Positions 1 to 10,576 of a stretch of 64,000 nucleotides of DNA are shown here, piece by piece; the first letter of the stretch is position 1; each line of letters opens with the position of its first letter. A program made the translations under genes and the position numbers. This stretch comes from Exilispira sp964581895 (GTDB lineage Bacteria > Spirochaetota > JAAYUW01): positions 1 to 64,000 of the forward strand of contig CAZOPR010000007.1 in NCBI GenBank assembly GCA_964581895.1, in the 5' to 3' direction. The notes under the pieces are model-generated. The model was not told the origin of the DNA. It was given only the letters and a program-made list of their open reading frames with translations, and did not search any database.

Positions 1-55
1 GTAGTGGTAGGTTGAAGCAGGAAGCCTCTAGCCTTCAGGCTAGTAGGTAGTTCAC
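1..55 (+). repeat. Leader repeat B, copy 1
   Basis: This 55-nt sequence ends 9 bases before the start codon of the first gene. An identical copy lies in inverted orientation at 57728-57782, just upstream of the amidase gene, so both copies have the same orientation relative to their gene. It contains a perfect hairpin at 29-44 (CTAGCC, loop TTCA, GGCTAG), followed by TAGGTAGTTCAC. The 3' part GGCTAGTAGGTAGTTCAC recurs in the leader family at 44.1 and 59.5 kb. A regulatory or RNA-processing role is likely but unproven. Confidence 0.8.
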
Positions 56-64
56 TTATCTAAT

Positions 65-907
65 ATGCCAGTATCTAAAAACACAGCTTTAAACACTATA
101 TTCACCGATATTACAATAAACGGACAAATTTTGAAGTTTAAAGAAGCCGACTGGCTAATATACAGTTTGCCCAATCCAATACTAGATTTAAATTTTACAG
201 GCGTTCCAGTAGCTTTAAATTATCTTAATAATACAACCTTTGTTTTGCCAAACAGCGCAACAGTTGGAACAAATAACGATATTTATTCTTTTAATACAGG
301 AGCAATAAGTTTTGATGTGCAAACAGGAGGAACAATAGTTAATGAAGGGGGTGTCCCTATAATTTTAAACCAATGGGGCAGTGTAACTGCAAAAGTAATA
401 TCTAATACACTAGGAAACAATGCAGTTTGGATACTAACAGATAATTCTATAGGAGGTGGAAATACAAACTTATCATACACAGCAACCCCGACTAACGGCA
501 CAGTCAACAGCGATACAGGCACCGATGCAGTTATTCCTGCGACTGACGGCACCAACGCAGGTCTATTTTTACCAACCGAAAAAACAAAGTTAAGTGGCAT
601 AGCTAGCGGGGCGACCGCTAACCAGACAGACAGCTATTTGCTTGACAGGGTTAACCATACAGGGACTCAGGCTATAAGCACTATAACAAATTTACAAACT
701 AATTTAGACAGCAAACAAGCCAACATTCAATTTCAAGATGAAGGCATAAATATAGGCACGGCGGGCGGGATAACTAATATCAATATAACAGGTTCAGGCT
801 TGACAGCTTCAGTAAGTAGCAATACGCTTACCATAGACGGGTCTGGAGTAGGTGGTGGGGGAATTAGCTATGCCACCGCTCGCAGAATTGCTTATCTTTA
901 TTCATAA
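65..907 (+). CDS. Phage fibre-like virion protein
   Basis: A 280-residue protein, probably part of a tail fibre or other virion appendage. The middle (roughly residues 140-225) has the low-complexity Thr/Gly/Asn composition of phage fibre shafts. It includes the motif DRVNHTGTQ, a close match to the DRANHTGTQ element seen in many tail-fibre proteins. The C-terminal part is rich in Gly, Ser and Asn (GSGVGGGG). There is no Shine-Dalgarno before ATG 65; the start follows leader repeat B. The gene lies 2 bases ahead of the next virion gene and 850 bases ahead of the giant protein, so all three probably share a transcript. The fibre assignment is by motif and composition; its place in the particle is inference. 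Confidence 0.65.
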   Translation: MPVSKNTALNTIFTDITINGQILKFKEADWLIYSLPNPILDLNFTGVPVALNYLNNTTFVLPNSATVGTNNDIYSFNTGAISFDVQTGGTIVNEGGVPIILNQWGSVTAKVISNTLGNNAVWILTDNSIGGGNTNLSYTATPTNGTVNSDTGTDAVIPATDGTNAGLFLPTEKTKLSGIASGATANQTDSYLLDRVNHTGTQAISTITNLQTNLDSKQANIQFQDEGINIGTAGGITNINITGSGLTASVSSNTLTIDGSGVGGGGISYATARRIAYLYS

Positions 908-909
908 AT

Positions 910-1749
910 ATGCTTATACTATCATCAACTACCGACACTATAGAGGTCTTATTATCAGCTAGCACAACAAACCCACTAGAATGCACGGCCTTTTATCACG
1001 ATATAAATACGACTAGTGACGAACCAAAAAGGACTAGGACGACAACTAATGGGACAACTGCGGTTACGATTGTGCCTGCTCCATCAGTAGGATTTCAGCG
1101 AATAGTTGATAGTATAATTATTAGCAATACAAACACCAGTGCAGTTAACCTGACTATTAGGTATAATGATAACGGCACTTTTTCAAGGCTCTTGTTTGTT
1201 AATTTAGGGATTGATGAAAGTATTCAATACAGCAAACAAGACGGGTTCAAAACTTATACTAACAACGGAGCTTTGAAACAAACAATCAGTGCCGGGACTA
1301 ATCCCGTAGACAGCACTACAAATCTAGTTGTTTTGCCAGCAGATGTGTCTAACACATCGGGCTCTTATGAGCCTGTTACTGGTCTTGATTTTCCATTTAG
1401 TGCAGGTAATAGCTATAGATTTAAAGCAACGGTCAATATAGTAACAACAGCTGCAACCCAAGGGTTTGCAGTTTCAGTAAGAGTTCTTACCGGGGGAGTT
1501 TCTAACTTATCCTATTGGGGAGTTTGGCCTACCGCAGCTACAACCTTTTCTTTTAACAGCAACATAACTCCTGACTCTCCTGCTAGTTCAGGATTATCGT
1601 CTCCTACTTCAGGGCCAACTAGAGGTTGTATTGAAGGCGAGTTTTCAGCAGACGTCGACGGAACTTTTGGAATTGTTTATAGGGGTGAAAGCACAAGCGC
1701 TTGTGTAGCCTTAGCCGGAATTTCTTGGCTAGAATGGCAACAACTATAG
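910..1749 (+). CDS. Putative virion/appendage protein
   Basis: A 279-residue protein that I cannot assign to a named family. It is rich in Thr, Ser, Asn and Val with predicted beta structure. The C-terminal half (about 150-279) has the alternating pattern of a carbohydrate-binding or fibre-tip domain (for example YRFKATVNIVTT near residue 173). It starts 2 bases after the fibre-like gene and ends 4 bases before the giant gene, so it sits in a tight rightward operon of structural genes. Function as an appendage or attachment protein is inferred from context and composition. Confidence 0.5.
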   Translation: MLILSSTTDTIEVLLSASTTNPLECTAFYHDINTTSDEPKRTRTTTNGTTAVTIVPAPSVGFQRIVDSIIISNTNTSAVNLTIRYNDNGTFSRLLFVNLGIDESIQYSKQDGFKTYTNNGALKQTISAGTNPVDSTTNLVVLPADVSNTSGSYEPVTGLDFPFSAGNSYRFKATVNIVTTAATQGFAVSVRVLTGGVSNLSYWGVWPTAATTFSFNSNITPDSPASSGLSSPTSGPTRGCIEGEFSADVDGTFGIVYRGESTSACVALAGISWLEWQQL

Positions 1750-1753
1750 CAAA

Positions 1754-4700
1754 ATGACTTATACAGGTAAAATAATCAAAAACCCGTTTGGACAATTTGT
1801 TCAGGCAAATCCAACACAATCTGGCGCTAGTTTATTTGAGCCCCTTTACCCTATTAAATCTTTCATACCTGATGAATTACAGACACCCATAGAGGTTACT
1901 TATTACGAAAAGTCTATTAATCAAAATGAAGAACAGGTGGATGTTGAAAAAAGTTTTGAGCTTCCTTTATATTTATTAAATCAAACAGAGTTTAAAAGTC
2001 CAAGTGGCCAAAGTCTTGATTATTCTAAAGTAGGCATTAAATTTGGAACAGACTTTTACAGCCTATCAGATTTAAGAAGTCAGCCCAAATTTTTAAAAAC
2101 ATATCAAGAACAACAAAATATATTAAATAGCTCAGAAAGTGATAAAGCAAAGCGTTTGCAGGCTCAAAGTTTTTTAGACAACCTTGCAATTAAAAAATTA
2201 TATGAACAGGCTACTAATCCTAACAGTTTTAATAACAAATACAAAATAAACGAAGGAGAGGCTTTAATAGGAGATGTAGTAGTTGAAACTGACGGAGATG
2301 TAAGAGAGATAAGTGATTATTGGGCTTGGGATAGTTTATCTGACGTTTTTTTTATCGGCCCTACCACACTTAGCAAAAATGCTAAAGTCCCTCTTAAAAC
2401 AGCTTTAGATTTAACTTTTGGAGACCCTAACGAATTAAACAAAATTGCTCGGCAGTTAATAGAGCAGGGAGAAAATGCAGAGCTAAGAGTAAATGCCAAA
2501 TATACTGACGACTTTGAAAAATTACAAGGCAGTAACGTTTTAACTGCCAAAAGGGGAGAGGATGGGCTAATAAGCTATGATAACAATTTTCGTTCATTTG
2601 CGTTAGGTACAGAAACTGACGATGTTTATTCCTACTTATCTAAAAAGATATACGCTGAAAATGTAAAACCGTTTAGCGATGTTTTAGAAATTAAAGAAGA
2701 TACTGGAGAAGTATTTCGTAAATCAGAAAACACTTTAGACAATGTTTTGGGGGTTGTGCGAGATATTGATAGATCGGCTTTTCAATCCGTTGACAATAAT
2801 ATACAAAAACAAATGCCGTTTGATAGTGCCACAAGTGCTTTGTCATATAGCCTGTCAACCCCTACTAGAACATTTTTGTCTGGTTACTTAGGTATTCAAA
2901 ACGAAATTAATTATTTATTAGAAAGTAATAAAGAGTGGATAGACACAAAAGGTAAAGAAAGTATAAACCCAATAATTCAGTTTGCTTTTAGAAATACTGA
3001 CAAAATTAAATATAAAACACAGGATGAATTAGAACAAGAAAGAGATAAATTTAGAGAAAAAACTTTAGAAATTTGGGCAACTAAAGATTCGCCCATGGCT
3101 AGCTTTGCAACAAGTTATAGCGATTTTACAGGTTTAGACCAAGACACGTCATTTGGAAGGACATTAAAAGCAGGTTATCAAATTACTGCAGAAGCATTTA
3201 ATTTTGTAAATCAAACCATGTTAGGTGGGACAGTATTAAAAGGTACTAATACAACAAAAACTGCAGGCAAGGTTTTTTCTCGTAAAAATATAATTGATAG
3301 AGCTTTAAAAGGATTCCAATATGGTTCTCTTTATACTTTTGGCACACAATCAACTGCCACACCTTCAACTCAAGAAAAGTTAGTTAATTTTGGAGCTAAT
3401 GTTATAACGGCCGCTATAGGTGAAAACATAGAGGCAGGTCTAGGAGCATTAGCTAGAAAGTCTTTAAGATATGGGCCTGCTAAAAATTTCTTAAAAAATA
3501 ATACTACTTTTGTTGATAAACCTTGGTTTAACCAACTAATTGTTGAAAATATAGATGACTTTAATGGTAACTTGTTTGACTTGTCTGTGTTAAATGCACT
3601 TACTGCAAATAAATTAAACGTTCCCTTAACTGGCACAAAAGCTTTCTTAAGCGGTATTAAAGGAGTTGCTAATAGAGGTTTATTAACAGGCTTTCAAGTT
3701 ACCAGAAGTGCTTTTACAGAATATCTTTCAGACATAGTTGCAGGAACAATGGTTTATACTTTTGCCAGCCTTCCTGAGGCTTTAGAACAAAAAGGTGATA
3801 AAACCAGGACTGAAGTTATAAACGAACAATTAGTTAAAAATTTTCAGAACCAGGCTAGTTTAGAAAACCTGGCTTCTAACATAGTATTTGCTTTTGGATT
3901 AAATTCACAGCAAATGTTCACTCCTGTGTCTGAAGTTAGAAAGCAGGTAATAAGTGAAATCTTTAAAGATTCTACTGCCGAGATAAATATCAATACTAAC
4001 AACCCAGAAGATATAGCCGATTTTATTATTGAAAATCTGCCATCACAAGGAAGGGCCTTAAAAACGGATGTGAACTTTACTTCTGAAGATTTATTTAGCT
4101 ATCAAGACCAAATCAAAACTTACGAAATAACTAACGGACAAAAAAAAAGATTAGCAAAAACTATTACCAAGCAGATTAGTAATGCTATAAAAAACAGCCA
4201 ATATCTAAATGGCGTTAATATACAAATTAAAGCCTACCCATTAAAGTTTTTAGACCCACAAAAAAAATCAATTTTAGACATACTGATTAATGACCCTAAT
4301 GGGGAGGCAAGGGCTTTTCAAATTAACTTTAACGACGCAGTAACTCAAGCTGAAATAGCTAGCAAAGCAATCTTTGTAACTAATAGTGAGCAAGGTTTTG
4401 ATAGCAAAACAGAAGACCAAGTTTTTTCAGAGACTATTACTGATGTAATTAAAAAAGGTGAATTTGGAGTTAGCTCTATAACAGAATTTACGCAATCACA
4501 AATAGTTAAAAATAAACCTCAGATTTTTGAAGAAAATCCTACTGATATTGAATTTAGAGAATATGAGTTGTTTAATACTGGCACTAAAGAATTGCAGGAG
4601 TATTACTTTTTTTCCGAAATAGATAGTGGTGATATTTACTCTGATTTAGGCAGGCCTTTAAGTAAAGAAAAAATAGGCGAAAATTACAAAATAATACCTC

Positions 4701-7700
4701 AAAAAGACTGGTTCTTAAGAAGATTTATGCCTGATGTTAATGCTATAGTTAGAAGTCAAGAGCCGTTCTTGCAACTTGTCATAAAGAAAAGTTTTAAAGA
4801 AAACCCAGTTGGGTTTATCAAAAACTTTGAACAATACCTAAGCGATGTTGGAGCAAGTATAAATGAAATTAATATACCTCAGGAGGAAATTGACAATTTA
4901 AACAAGCCTGTAAGCCCAGAAGCTAGGTTAATTCAAATAGGGTCTAAAATACATACTAAGTTACAAGAATTAAAGATAGAAACCCCTAAGACTGAAGATA
5001 TTGGTAGAGCGTTTTGGGCTAATTATAATTTATCTGTTTTAGCAGATGTATTAGCTGCTAAAAGAGATAGCGAAGTTGTTAATGGAGATATTAGGTTAAT
5101 GCAAGAGGCTTTTGTCAGATATCAAGAATTCCAAAACCAACAATCTGTGGCCTTAGACGAAGTTTATTTACAAGAAGCTGAAGAGGCTGGAATTACTAGT
5201 CAAAGCTCGTCTGATTTACTAGAGGAAATAAACGAGACCTCATTATTAGTTTATGAATTAGGTGAGCAGGAAGTAAATAAAGTTATTAAAGAATTGGAAA
5301 GCAATCTTGACCAAATTGAAAATGATAATCAAATTGTTATTGATGAACCAAATCAAATTCAAACAGAGCCTGGTAGACTCAGTAGTCAAGAGAATGCAGA
5401 AACTTCCGATATCAGTGTTGACGGAGCAAGTGAAGATATTAAAACAGAAGATAAAGGAGTTGATACAAGCAAGGAAGCAAACCCAGAAAGAAAAGCCGTA
5501 AGAGCAGTAAGAAAAAACAAGAAAAAAATTAGCGATAGCCTGTCAAAAATAATAAACGAGGTTGATATTCTTAATTTGATGGAGAAGGTGTATGTAAGGG
5601 GAGAAAATTTGTCTGAAATTGAAGAAGAAACAGATGAATTGATAGAAGAATACAAAGAGGATTTGTTTAACTTAGTTAAAACAGAGCTTTACGCAGATGA
5701 ATATGAAGGCTGGCGAGGCATAAAGACACAAATAAGGATAGTAAATGCTATACAACGAGCCCAAAACCTAAGGAGAGGGGGCAGATTAACATTAGATAAC
5801 ATTAACTTTTTTACCGGTAAGGATGGTAATTTATACGCTAGAAGGGGGACAAAAAAAAATGGGCCTAATTTGGGTGACTATGTTTCGGAAGAATTAATAC
5901 CAAAAACTGACTTTAGCGTAACCCTAGAAAATTACATTGAAAATGTAAATAGATATAAAAAGGCCCAAAGAGAAAAGATTGACTTAATAAAAAATATAGC
6001 TTATTATGCTGACGATGACTTCAGGCAAAAATACGATAAAGAAATCCTTAAACCAGCCAAAAAACTCCCAGCAGAGGATCGAGCAGACTTCCAAATCCCA
6101 AGCAAATCAGAAATCTTCACAACCATTAACAAAGAAAGTCCTGGAATTGAAAAAACTAATAATGGTGCAAAACTACTTGAACAAGTTTTTGAAGAAGGAG
6201 AAGGATTTGACCCCCGAACAATAAACGGCTTAATTCAGGTAATAAACGACCCTGACTTAAAAACCGATGCTGTTTTTAGTGGCCTAGACGACTTAAATCT
6301 TAAAGAAAAGTTAGAAACAATTGTAGAAAGAATAACTCCGAAAGCAGAGGAAGAATTAGATTTGCAAGGAGCAGAGTCACGTATCATAGATTTAGCCCAG
6401 TCTACTTTTGAAAAGCCCTTTACACCTTACGAAAAAAACCAGCTATACAATGGATTGCTAAACTTTGTGAAAAGTAGTAAAGGCTCTGAGTCAATTTCTG
6501 AAGAGGGGTTCTTAGATACACTAAGCGCAGATGAAGCCCAAGAGTTAGAGGAAAAAGACGTAACACCCCCAAGCGAATGGTATAACAATGGTAAAACAAC
6601 CAACTTGCTTGATGAATATGGTCAAATACTAAAAGATAACGCTACCAAAAAGCTAGCAATGAAAAAAATGAGAGCTGGCAATATAGAAGGGGCGCGGGTA
6701 AAATTTGAAAAAGATTCTAGCGGAAAAGTTTTGTCCTCGGCCGTTCAAAATATACCGGTGATTGAAAGACCTGTTAACTATAACGAATATTTACAAGAAG
6801 GAAACTTAGATTATCAAAAACCTATTGAAAATGAACAAGAGACAAATGCTTTTCTTAAAGCAAAAGTATTTCAAATACAAAAAAATCCCTTAAACGAAGC
6901 ACAAAATTTAGGCGAATTGCTTACTAAACCAATAGACAAATTTACTAACGAAGACTATCAAAAAGTATTTGACACTGTTGAGGACAAAGAGTTTTGGAAC
7001 AAAATTGAACCAATACAAAGCCTGGTAGAAAACAAAATTAACCGAAATAGGTTATCCGAAATTTATTTGAAAACAGAACTTGCAAATTCAATAACTCCCC
7101 CAAAAGACCCCGATATTTCTAGTGTTCAACAAGCTAGTATATTTGCTCCTTTAGTTTTTGGTAATCTGTCTGCCCCAGCAGTCTTAGCCGTAGAGCAACT
7201 AGGTTTGACAACCACAGTCCAAAGCTATGGAAACTCTATAAACGCTTCTATTAAAAAAGAGTGGGCCCAGGCAAAAGCAAATTACCAAATTTACCAAGTT
7301 AAAGAGACTGCTCAGGAATATGCAAAAGAACTATACTTTAGAGATTGGGCTTTTAGAAGAAAATTTAATACCCAAGACTTTAAAGATATATGGGAATTAT
7401 TATCTTTTAGCGATGTAAATCAAAACGAAGTTGTTTTTTTTGAAGTATTAGATAGAGACACTAATAAAAAAAGACCTATAATGGATATTTTGCAACAAGG
7501 TCAATTAGAAAAATTTATTAGTCAAAGACCACAACAAAGAGATGTAGACATAGAAAATATATTAAAAGTAGACAAAGGTATATTTAGACAGGTAATAAGA
7601 GAAATAGACAATAACATTTTAATGGACAATAACTTTCAAATAAATCCGCTAGTAAGAGATATTGAGTATAAAGACGGGATGTATAAGTCTACCTTTAGTA

Positions 7701-10543
7701 GAAAGTCATCGGATAGCCAAGATATTTTAGACGACGATATTGCAATCCAAAACGAAGTAATTCAAAAGTTCATTCAAAAAATAGAAAGACTTGAGACTAA
7801 ATTTAATCAACAGAAAAGGTCTGCTGGTAGAGAGCCAAGTATTTATAGTGATTTAGTAAATATACTAGACAAAATAAAGTCAGACACTAAACCAGTGCAG
7901 AATGTGCAAGTAAAGTATAAATCTAAAATCCTTATTCCTCGAGAGCCAATGCTAGCTAAAAGAGTAAAGAATAAGTTCCAAAAAAACGAATACAGGCCTG
8001 AAATTTTAGAAATGGTAAAAAAAATCAGAGGATTTTTTAATAGAACAGCAAATATTTTAATCCAAGAAGGTATTTTGCAATATGAGCAAGAGGCCTATGT
8101 TCCTGGTTTTTCAAGTAAAAAGTTCAAAAACCCTATTATTGAACAAGTTAATAAAGTCTCTACTGGGGTAGACTTGGAAATTGGAGCAGAAACTAAAACT
8201 ATTACAACCCTAAGAGATTTGTTATACGTAGAGCAAAACAATACAGAAATCTTTGGAGAAATAAATTATCAAGAATTACCAGACTGGTTATTAGAAGAAT
8301 ACGCTGAAAACGCAAGGCGAAGGCTAGAAAAAAATAATTTAATAAAGAAATTAGTTGATAGTAAAGATATTATTTCAGAAAAGCTAATGAGAGAAAAAGA
8401 AAGGGCTAGGGATGAAGTTCAGCGAAAATTATCTCAGAATGAAGACCCAGAAACAAGAAAACAATTAGAGGCTATAGATAGCTTTATTGGCCTAGTTAAA
8501 AGCAGAACAGAAAAAAAGGCGATTACTGAAACAACTCAAGAGTTAAAAAGGGTTGTAGAAGACTTAAAAAAAGAAAGAAGTAAAAGCAGGTTAAGAAAAG
8601 AAAAGAAAGCTCTTAGCGAGCAAATAAAAGCTACTGAACAAAAAATTAAGGAACTTAACAACCCTCCACTTTACAACAGCTTCTTTGATTTTAATGGAGC
8701 TAGGTATTATGTTCCTGCGAGCCTTCACGAATATTTGTTTTATGCTAATATAGTAAATTCAAGACCAAGCACGATAGACAATGAAAAATCCCTTCAAAAA
8801 TGGGCTTTAGATTTAGAGGCTTCTACAAGAGACAAACAAAACACCAGACTTTGGATAGAAACAATCAACAGGACTGGCTCTTTGCTATACACAGGTATAA
8901 TTAGCAACTTTACTAGTTCGGCAACTAACTTAGTTCAGGGGGGCTTGTTAGGATTAGACACTTTAAGCCATATTTTATTTGATAGCACAATAAAGCCAAT
9001 TGTAAATCTTTCCTTAGGTAAAAAAGGTAGTTTTAATTACGCAAAGGCTATAAATTCATTAACGGACCAGAAAATAAATTCTACAATAAATGAATTGTTT
9101 TTGCCTGAAGCCTCGTATCGACTATTAAAAGAGTTTTTTGATTCTAACGAAAGGGTTTTTAAAACAAACTCTAATACTTGGTTAGGCAAAGCCTTAAATA
9201 ATTATAATAGCTTTTTGTCCGATCCCACAGTGTATTTTGTGCATAAAGGTTTAGTTGGAGCAACTTTTGGAAGTGTTACTAAATATATAAACTTTTTAAC
9301 TAAAATTCAGGTTATGGCTAGGTTAAACGAGTTATTGGAAGAGGCTGGATATACAGAAGGTATTAAATCAAAAATAGATTTTGATACTTTACTTGGGTAT
9401 TTTTCAGAAGCAAGAAACTTTGTTAACATTTATCAAACTCTTCCAGGAACCCAATCCTCTATTCCCTCACTTTACTTAGGAGCAAGTAAAAAGTTTGAAA
9501 TTTTTAAAATGTTTTTGCCATTTACTGGTTGGATTGCACAACAAATAGGGGCTACAGCTAGTAGTGCAAGATTTGTTTTAGATAGCTATAAAAAAGGAGT
9601 AAAAACTAAACAACAAAAAGCAGATTTCGTTGAGGCAAATTACGATTTGTTTGTAAAATCCGCTTTGACCATTGGGGCAACAACATTTCTAATGGAAATG
9701 ATAATAGCTTTATTAGCAGGGGCATTGGGGGGAGAAAAGGAAGAGTTACCAGAAGGAAAGCCAACTAACCGGCAGGCACAAAATTTAGGATTTGCTTTAG
9801 ACCCAATAGTCTTTACCTTTAACAATAGGTCAAGTGTTGTGTTTGATACAGCTAAATTTCAAAACGATTCAACCTATTTTAGAAGCTATATAATAGAAAG
9901 TTTGTTAGATGACATTGGATGGATAGACTCAGAGTTATCTACTGAACAAAAAATGGCAGCTTATCAAATTATTCCTTTGCCAGCTGAAATAACTAGACAA
10001 ATACTTTCTACAATAGACCCAGTGGAATATGGTAGATTTGATTACTCAGGCTCAGGTTTATTAACCTCAGTTGCATCTGCTTTTCCGAGGTCTTTAGGGG
10101 GAGCATTTACTGATTTTGCAAGAGACCTTGCATATGTAACCTACACAGAAGATGGAAAAGATTACAGAGCTGAGCTAAGAGCTACTAACGCCCTTCAACA
10201 GCTCTTAGGGCCAGAGTTTAGTTTAACAATTGCTGATAATAGCGGTTTAGAGATTTTTAGACCCGAAATTAGAGAATTTCAAGCTGGAGAAGACGAACAA
10301 GGTAAAGTTATTAAAAAGCCCAAATTTTCAGATTGGCAAAGTAGATTAGCTAAAAGCCTTCCAGGTGCAAGTGGAGTAGTTAACTTAAACAGCTACAAAG
10401 CTCAAATTCAAGAAGACATTGTTTTATATCAAAAACAAAGAGGAGAGCTTATACAAAAATTAGAAACTGGCGAAATTACAGCTGAGGAGTATAATGAGGA
10501 GTTAGAAAAACTAGAGTATAAAAAAGATAGGTTAGGTTTCTGA
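1754..10543 (+). CDS. Giant (2,929 aa) internal virion / ejection-type phage protein
   Basis: A single uninterrupted frame of 2,929 codons. The size, the structural operon around it and the architecture suggest a podovirus-like internal virion or DNA-ejection protein, comparable in role to T7 gp16. There is a long N-terminal part without obvious enzyme motifs, a Glu/Gln-rich, largely disordered or coiled region at about residues 1130-1320, and further charged coiled-coil stretches near 2180-2300. The hydrophobic segments cluster in the C-terminal third, for example TGSLLYTGIISNFTSSATNL near 2373 and a strong one at about 2635-2660 (LTIGATTFLMEMIIALLAGA). The last 50 residues are a charged coiled coil. 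A polyvalent protein injected with the genome is an alternative. I do not see a clear transglycosylase or polymerase motif. Confidence 0.55.
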   Translation: MTYTGKIIKNPFGQFVQANPTQSGASLFEPLYPIKSFIPDELQTPIEVTYYEKSINQNEEQVDVEKSFELPLYLLNQTEFKSPSGQSLDYSKVGIKFGTDFYSLSDLRSQPKFLKTYQEQQNILNSSESDKAKRLQAQSFLDNLAIKKLYEQATNPNSFNNKYKINEGEALIGDVVVETDGDVREISDYWAWDSLSDVFFIGPTTLSKNAKVPLKTALDLTFGDPNELNKIARQLIEQGENAELRVNAKYTDDFEKLQGSNVLTAKRGEDGLISYDNNFRSFALGTETDDVYSYLSKKIYAENVKPFSDVLEIKEDTGEVFRKSENTLDNVLGVVRDIDRSAFQSVDNNIQKQMPFDSATSALSYSLSTPTRTFLSGYLGIQNEINYLLESNKEWIDTKGKESINPIIQFAFRNTDKIKYKTQDELEQERDKFREKTLEIWATKDSPMASFATSYSDFTGLDQDTSFGRTLKAGYQITAEAFNFVNQTMLGGTVLKGTNTTKTAGKVFSRKNIIDRALKGFQYGSLYTFGTQSTATPSTQEKLVNFGANVITAAIGENIEAGLGALARKSLRYGPAKNFLKNNTTFVDKPWFNQLIVENIDDFNGNLFDLSVLNALTANKLNVPLTGTKAFLSGIKGVANRGLLTGFQVTRSAFTEYLSDIVAGTMVYTFASLPEALEQKGDKTRTEVINEQLVKNFQNQASLENLASNIVFAFGLNSQQMFTPVSEVRKQVISEIFKDSTAEININTNNPEDIADFIIENLPSQGRALKTDVNFTSEDLFSYQDQIKTYEITNGQKKRLAKTITKQISNAIKNSQYLNGVNIQIKAYPLKFLDPQKKSILDILINDPNGEARAFQINFNDAVTQAEIASKAIFVTNSEQGFDSKTEDQVFSETITDVIKKGEFGVSSITEFTQSQIVKNKPQIFEENPTDIEFREYELFNTGTKELQEYYFFSEIDSGDIYSDLGRPLSKEKIGENYKIIPQKDWFLRRFMPDVNAIVRSQEPFLQLVIKKSFKENPVGFIKNFEQYLSDVGASINEINIPQEEIDNLNKPVSPEARLIQIGSKIHTKLQELKIETPKTEDIGRAFWANYNLSVLADVLAAKRDSEVVNGDIRLMQEAFVRYQEFQNQQSVALDEVYLQEAEEAGITSQSSSDLLEEINETSLLVYELGEQEVNKVIKELESNLDQIENDNQIVIDEPNQIQTEPGRLSSQENAETSDISVDGASEDIKTEDKGVDTSKEANPERKAVRAVRKNKKKISDSLSKIINEVDILNLMEKVYVRGENLSEIEEETDELIEEYKEDLFNLVKTELYADEYEGWRGIKTQIRIVNAIQRAQNLRRGGRLTLDNINFFTGKDGNLYARRGTKKNGPNLGDYVSEELIPKTDFSVTLENYIENVNRYKKAQREKIDLIKNIAYYADDDFRQKYDKEILKPAKKLPAEDRADFQIPSKSEIFTTINKESPGIEKTNNGAKLLEQVFEEGEGFDPRTINGLIQVINDPDLKTDAVFSGLDDLNLKEKLETIVERITPKAEEELDLQGAESRIIDLAQSTFEKPFTPYEKNQLYNGLLNFVKSSKGSESISEEGFLDTLSADEAQELEEKDVTPPSEWYNNGKTTNLLDEYGQILKDNATKKLAMKKMRAGNIEGARVKFEKDSSGKVLSSAVQNIPVIERPVNYNEYLQEGNLDYQKPIENEQETNAFLKAKVFQIQKNPLNEAQNLGELLTKPIDKFTNEDYQKVFDTVEDKEFWNKIEPIQSLVENKINRNRLSEIYLKTELANSITPPKDPDISSVQQASIFAPLVFGNLSAPAVLAVEQLGLTTTVQSYGNSINASIKKEWAQAKANYQIYQVKETAQEYAKELYFRDWAFRRKFNTQDFKDIWELLSFSDVNQNEVVFFEVLDRDTNKKRPIMDILQQGQLEKFISQRPQQRDVDIENILKVDKGIFRQVIREIDNNILMDNNFQINPLVRDIEYKDGMYKSTFSRKSSDSQDILDDDIAIQNEVIQKFIQKIERLETKFNQQKRSAGREPSIYSDLVNILDKIKSDTKPVQNVQVKYKSKILIPREPMLAKRVKNKFQKNEYRPEILEMVKKIRGFFNRTANILIQEGILQYEQEAYVPGFSSKKFKNPIIEQVNKVSTGVDLEIGAETKTITTLRDLLYVEQNNTEIFGEINYQELPDWLLEEYAENARRRLEKNNLIKKLVDSKDIISEKLMREKERARDEVQRKLSQNEDPETRKQLEAIDSFIGLVKSRTEKKAITETTQELKRVVEDLKKERSKSRLRKEKKALSEQIKATEQKIKELNNPPLYNSFFDFNGARYYVPASLHEYLFYANIVNSRPSTIDNEKSLQKWALDLEASTRDKQNTRLWIETINRTGSLLYTGIISNFTSSATNLVQGGLLGLDTLSHILFDSTIKPIVNLSLGKKGSFNYAKAINSLTDQKINSTINELFLPEASYRLLKEFFDSNERVFKTNSNTWLGKALNNYNSFLSDPTVYFVHKGLVGATFGSVTKYINFLTKIQVMARLNELLEEAGYTEGIKSKIDFDTLLGYFSEARNFVNIYQTLPGTQSSIPSLYLGASKKFEIFKMFLPFTGWIAQQIGATASSARFVLDSYKKGVKTKQQKADFVEANYDLFVKSALTIGATTFLMEMIIALLAGALGGEKEELPEGKPTNRQAQNLGFALDPIVFTFNNRSSVVFDTAKFQNDSTYFRSYIIESLLDDIGWIDSELSTEQKMAAYQIIPLPAEITRQILSTIDPVEYGRFDYSGSGLLTSVASAFPRSLGGAFTDFARDLAYVTYTEDGKDYRAELRATNALQQLLGPEFSLTIADNSGLEIFRPEIREFQAGEDEQGKVIKKPKFSDWQSRLAKSLPGASGVVNLNSYKAQIQEDIVLYQKQRGELIQKLETGEITAEEYNEELEKLEYKKDRLGF

Positions 10544-10576
10544 TTTCGTAGTTGCAAGCCTTGTAAGTAATATATC

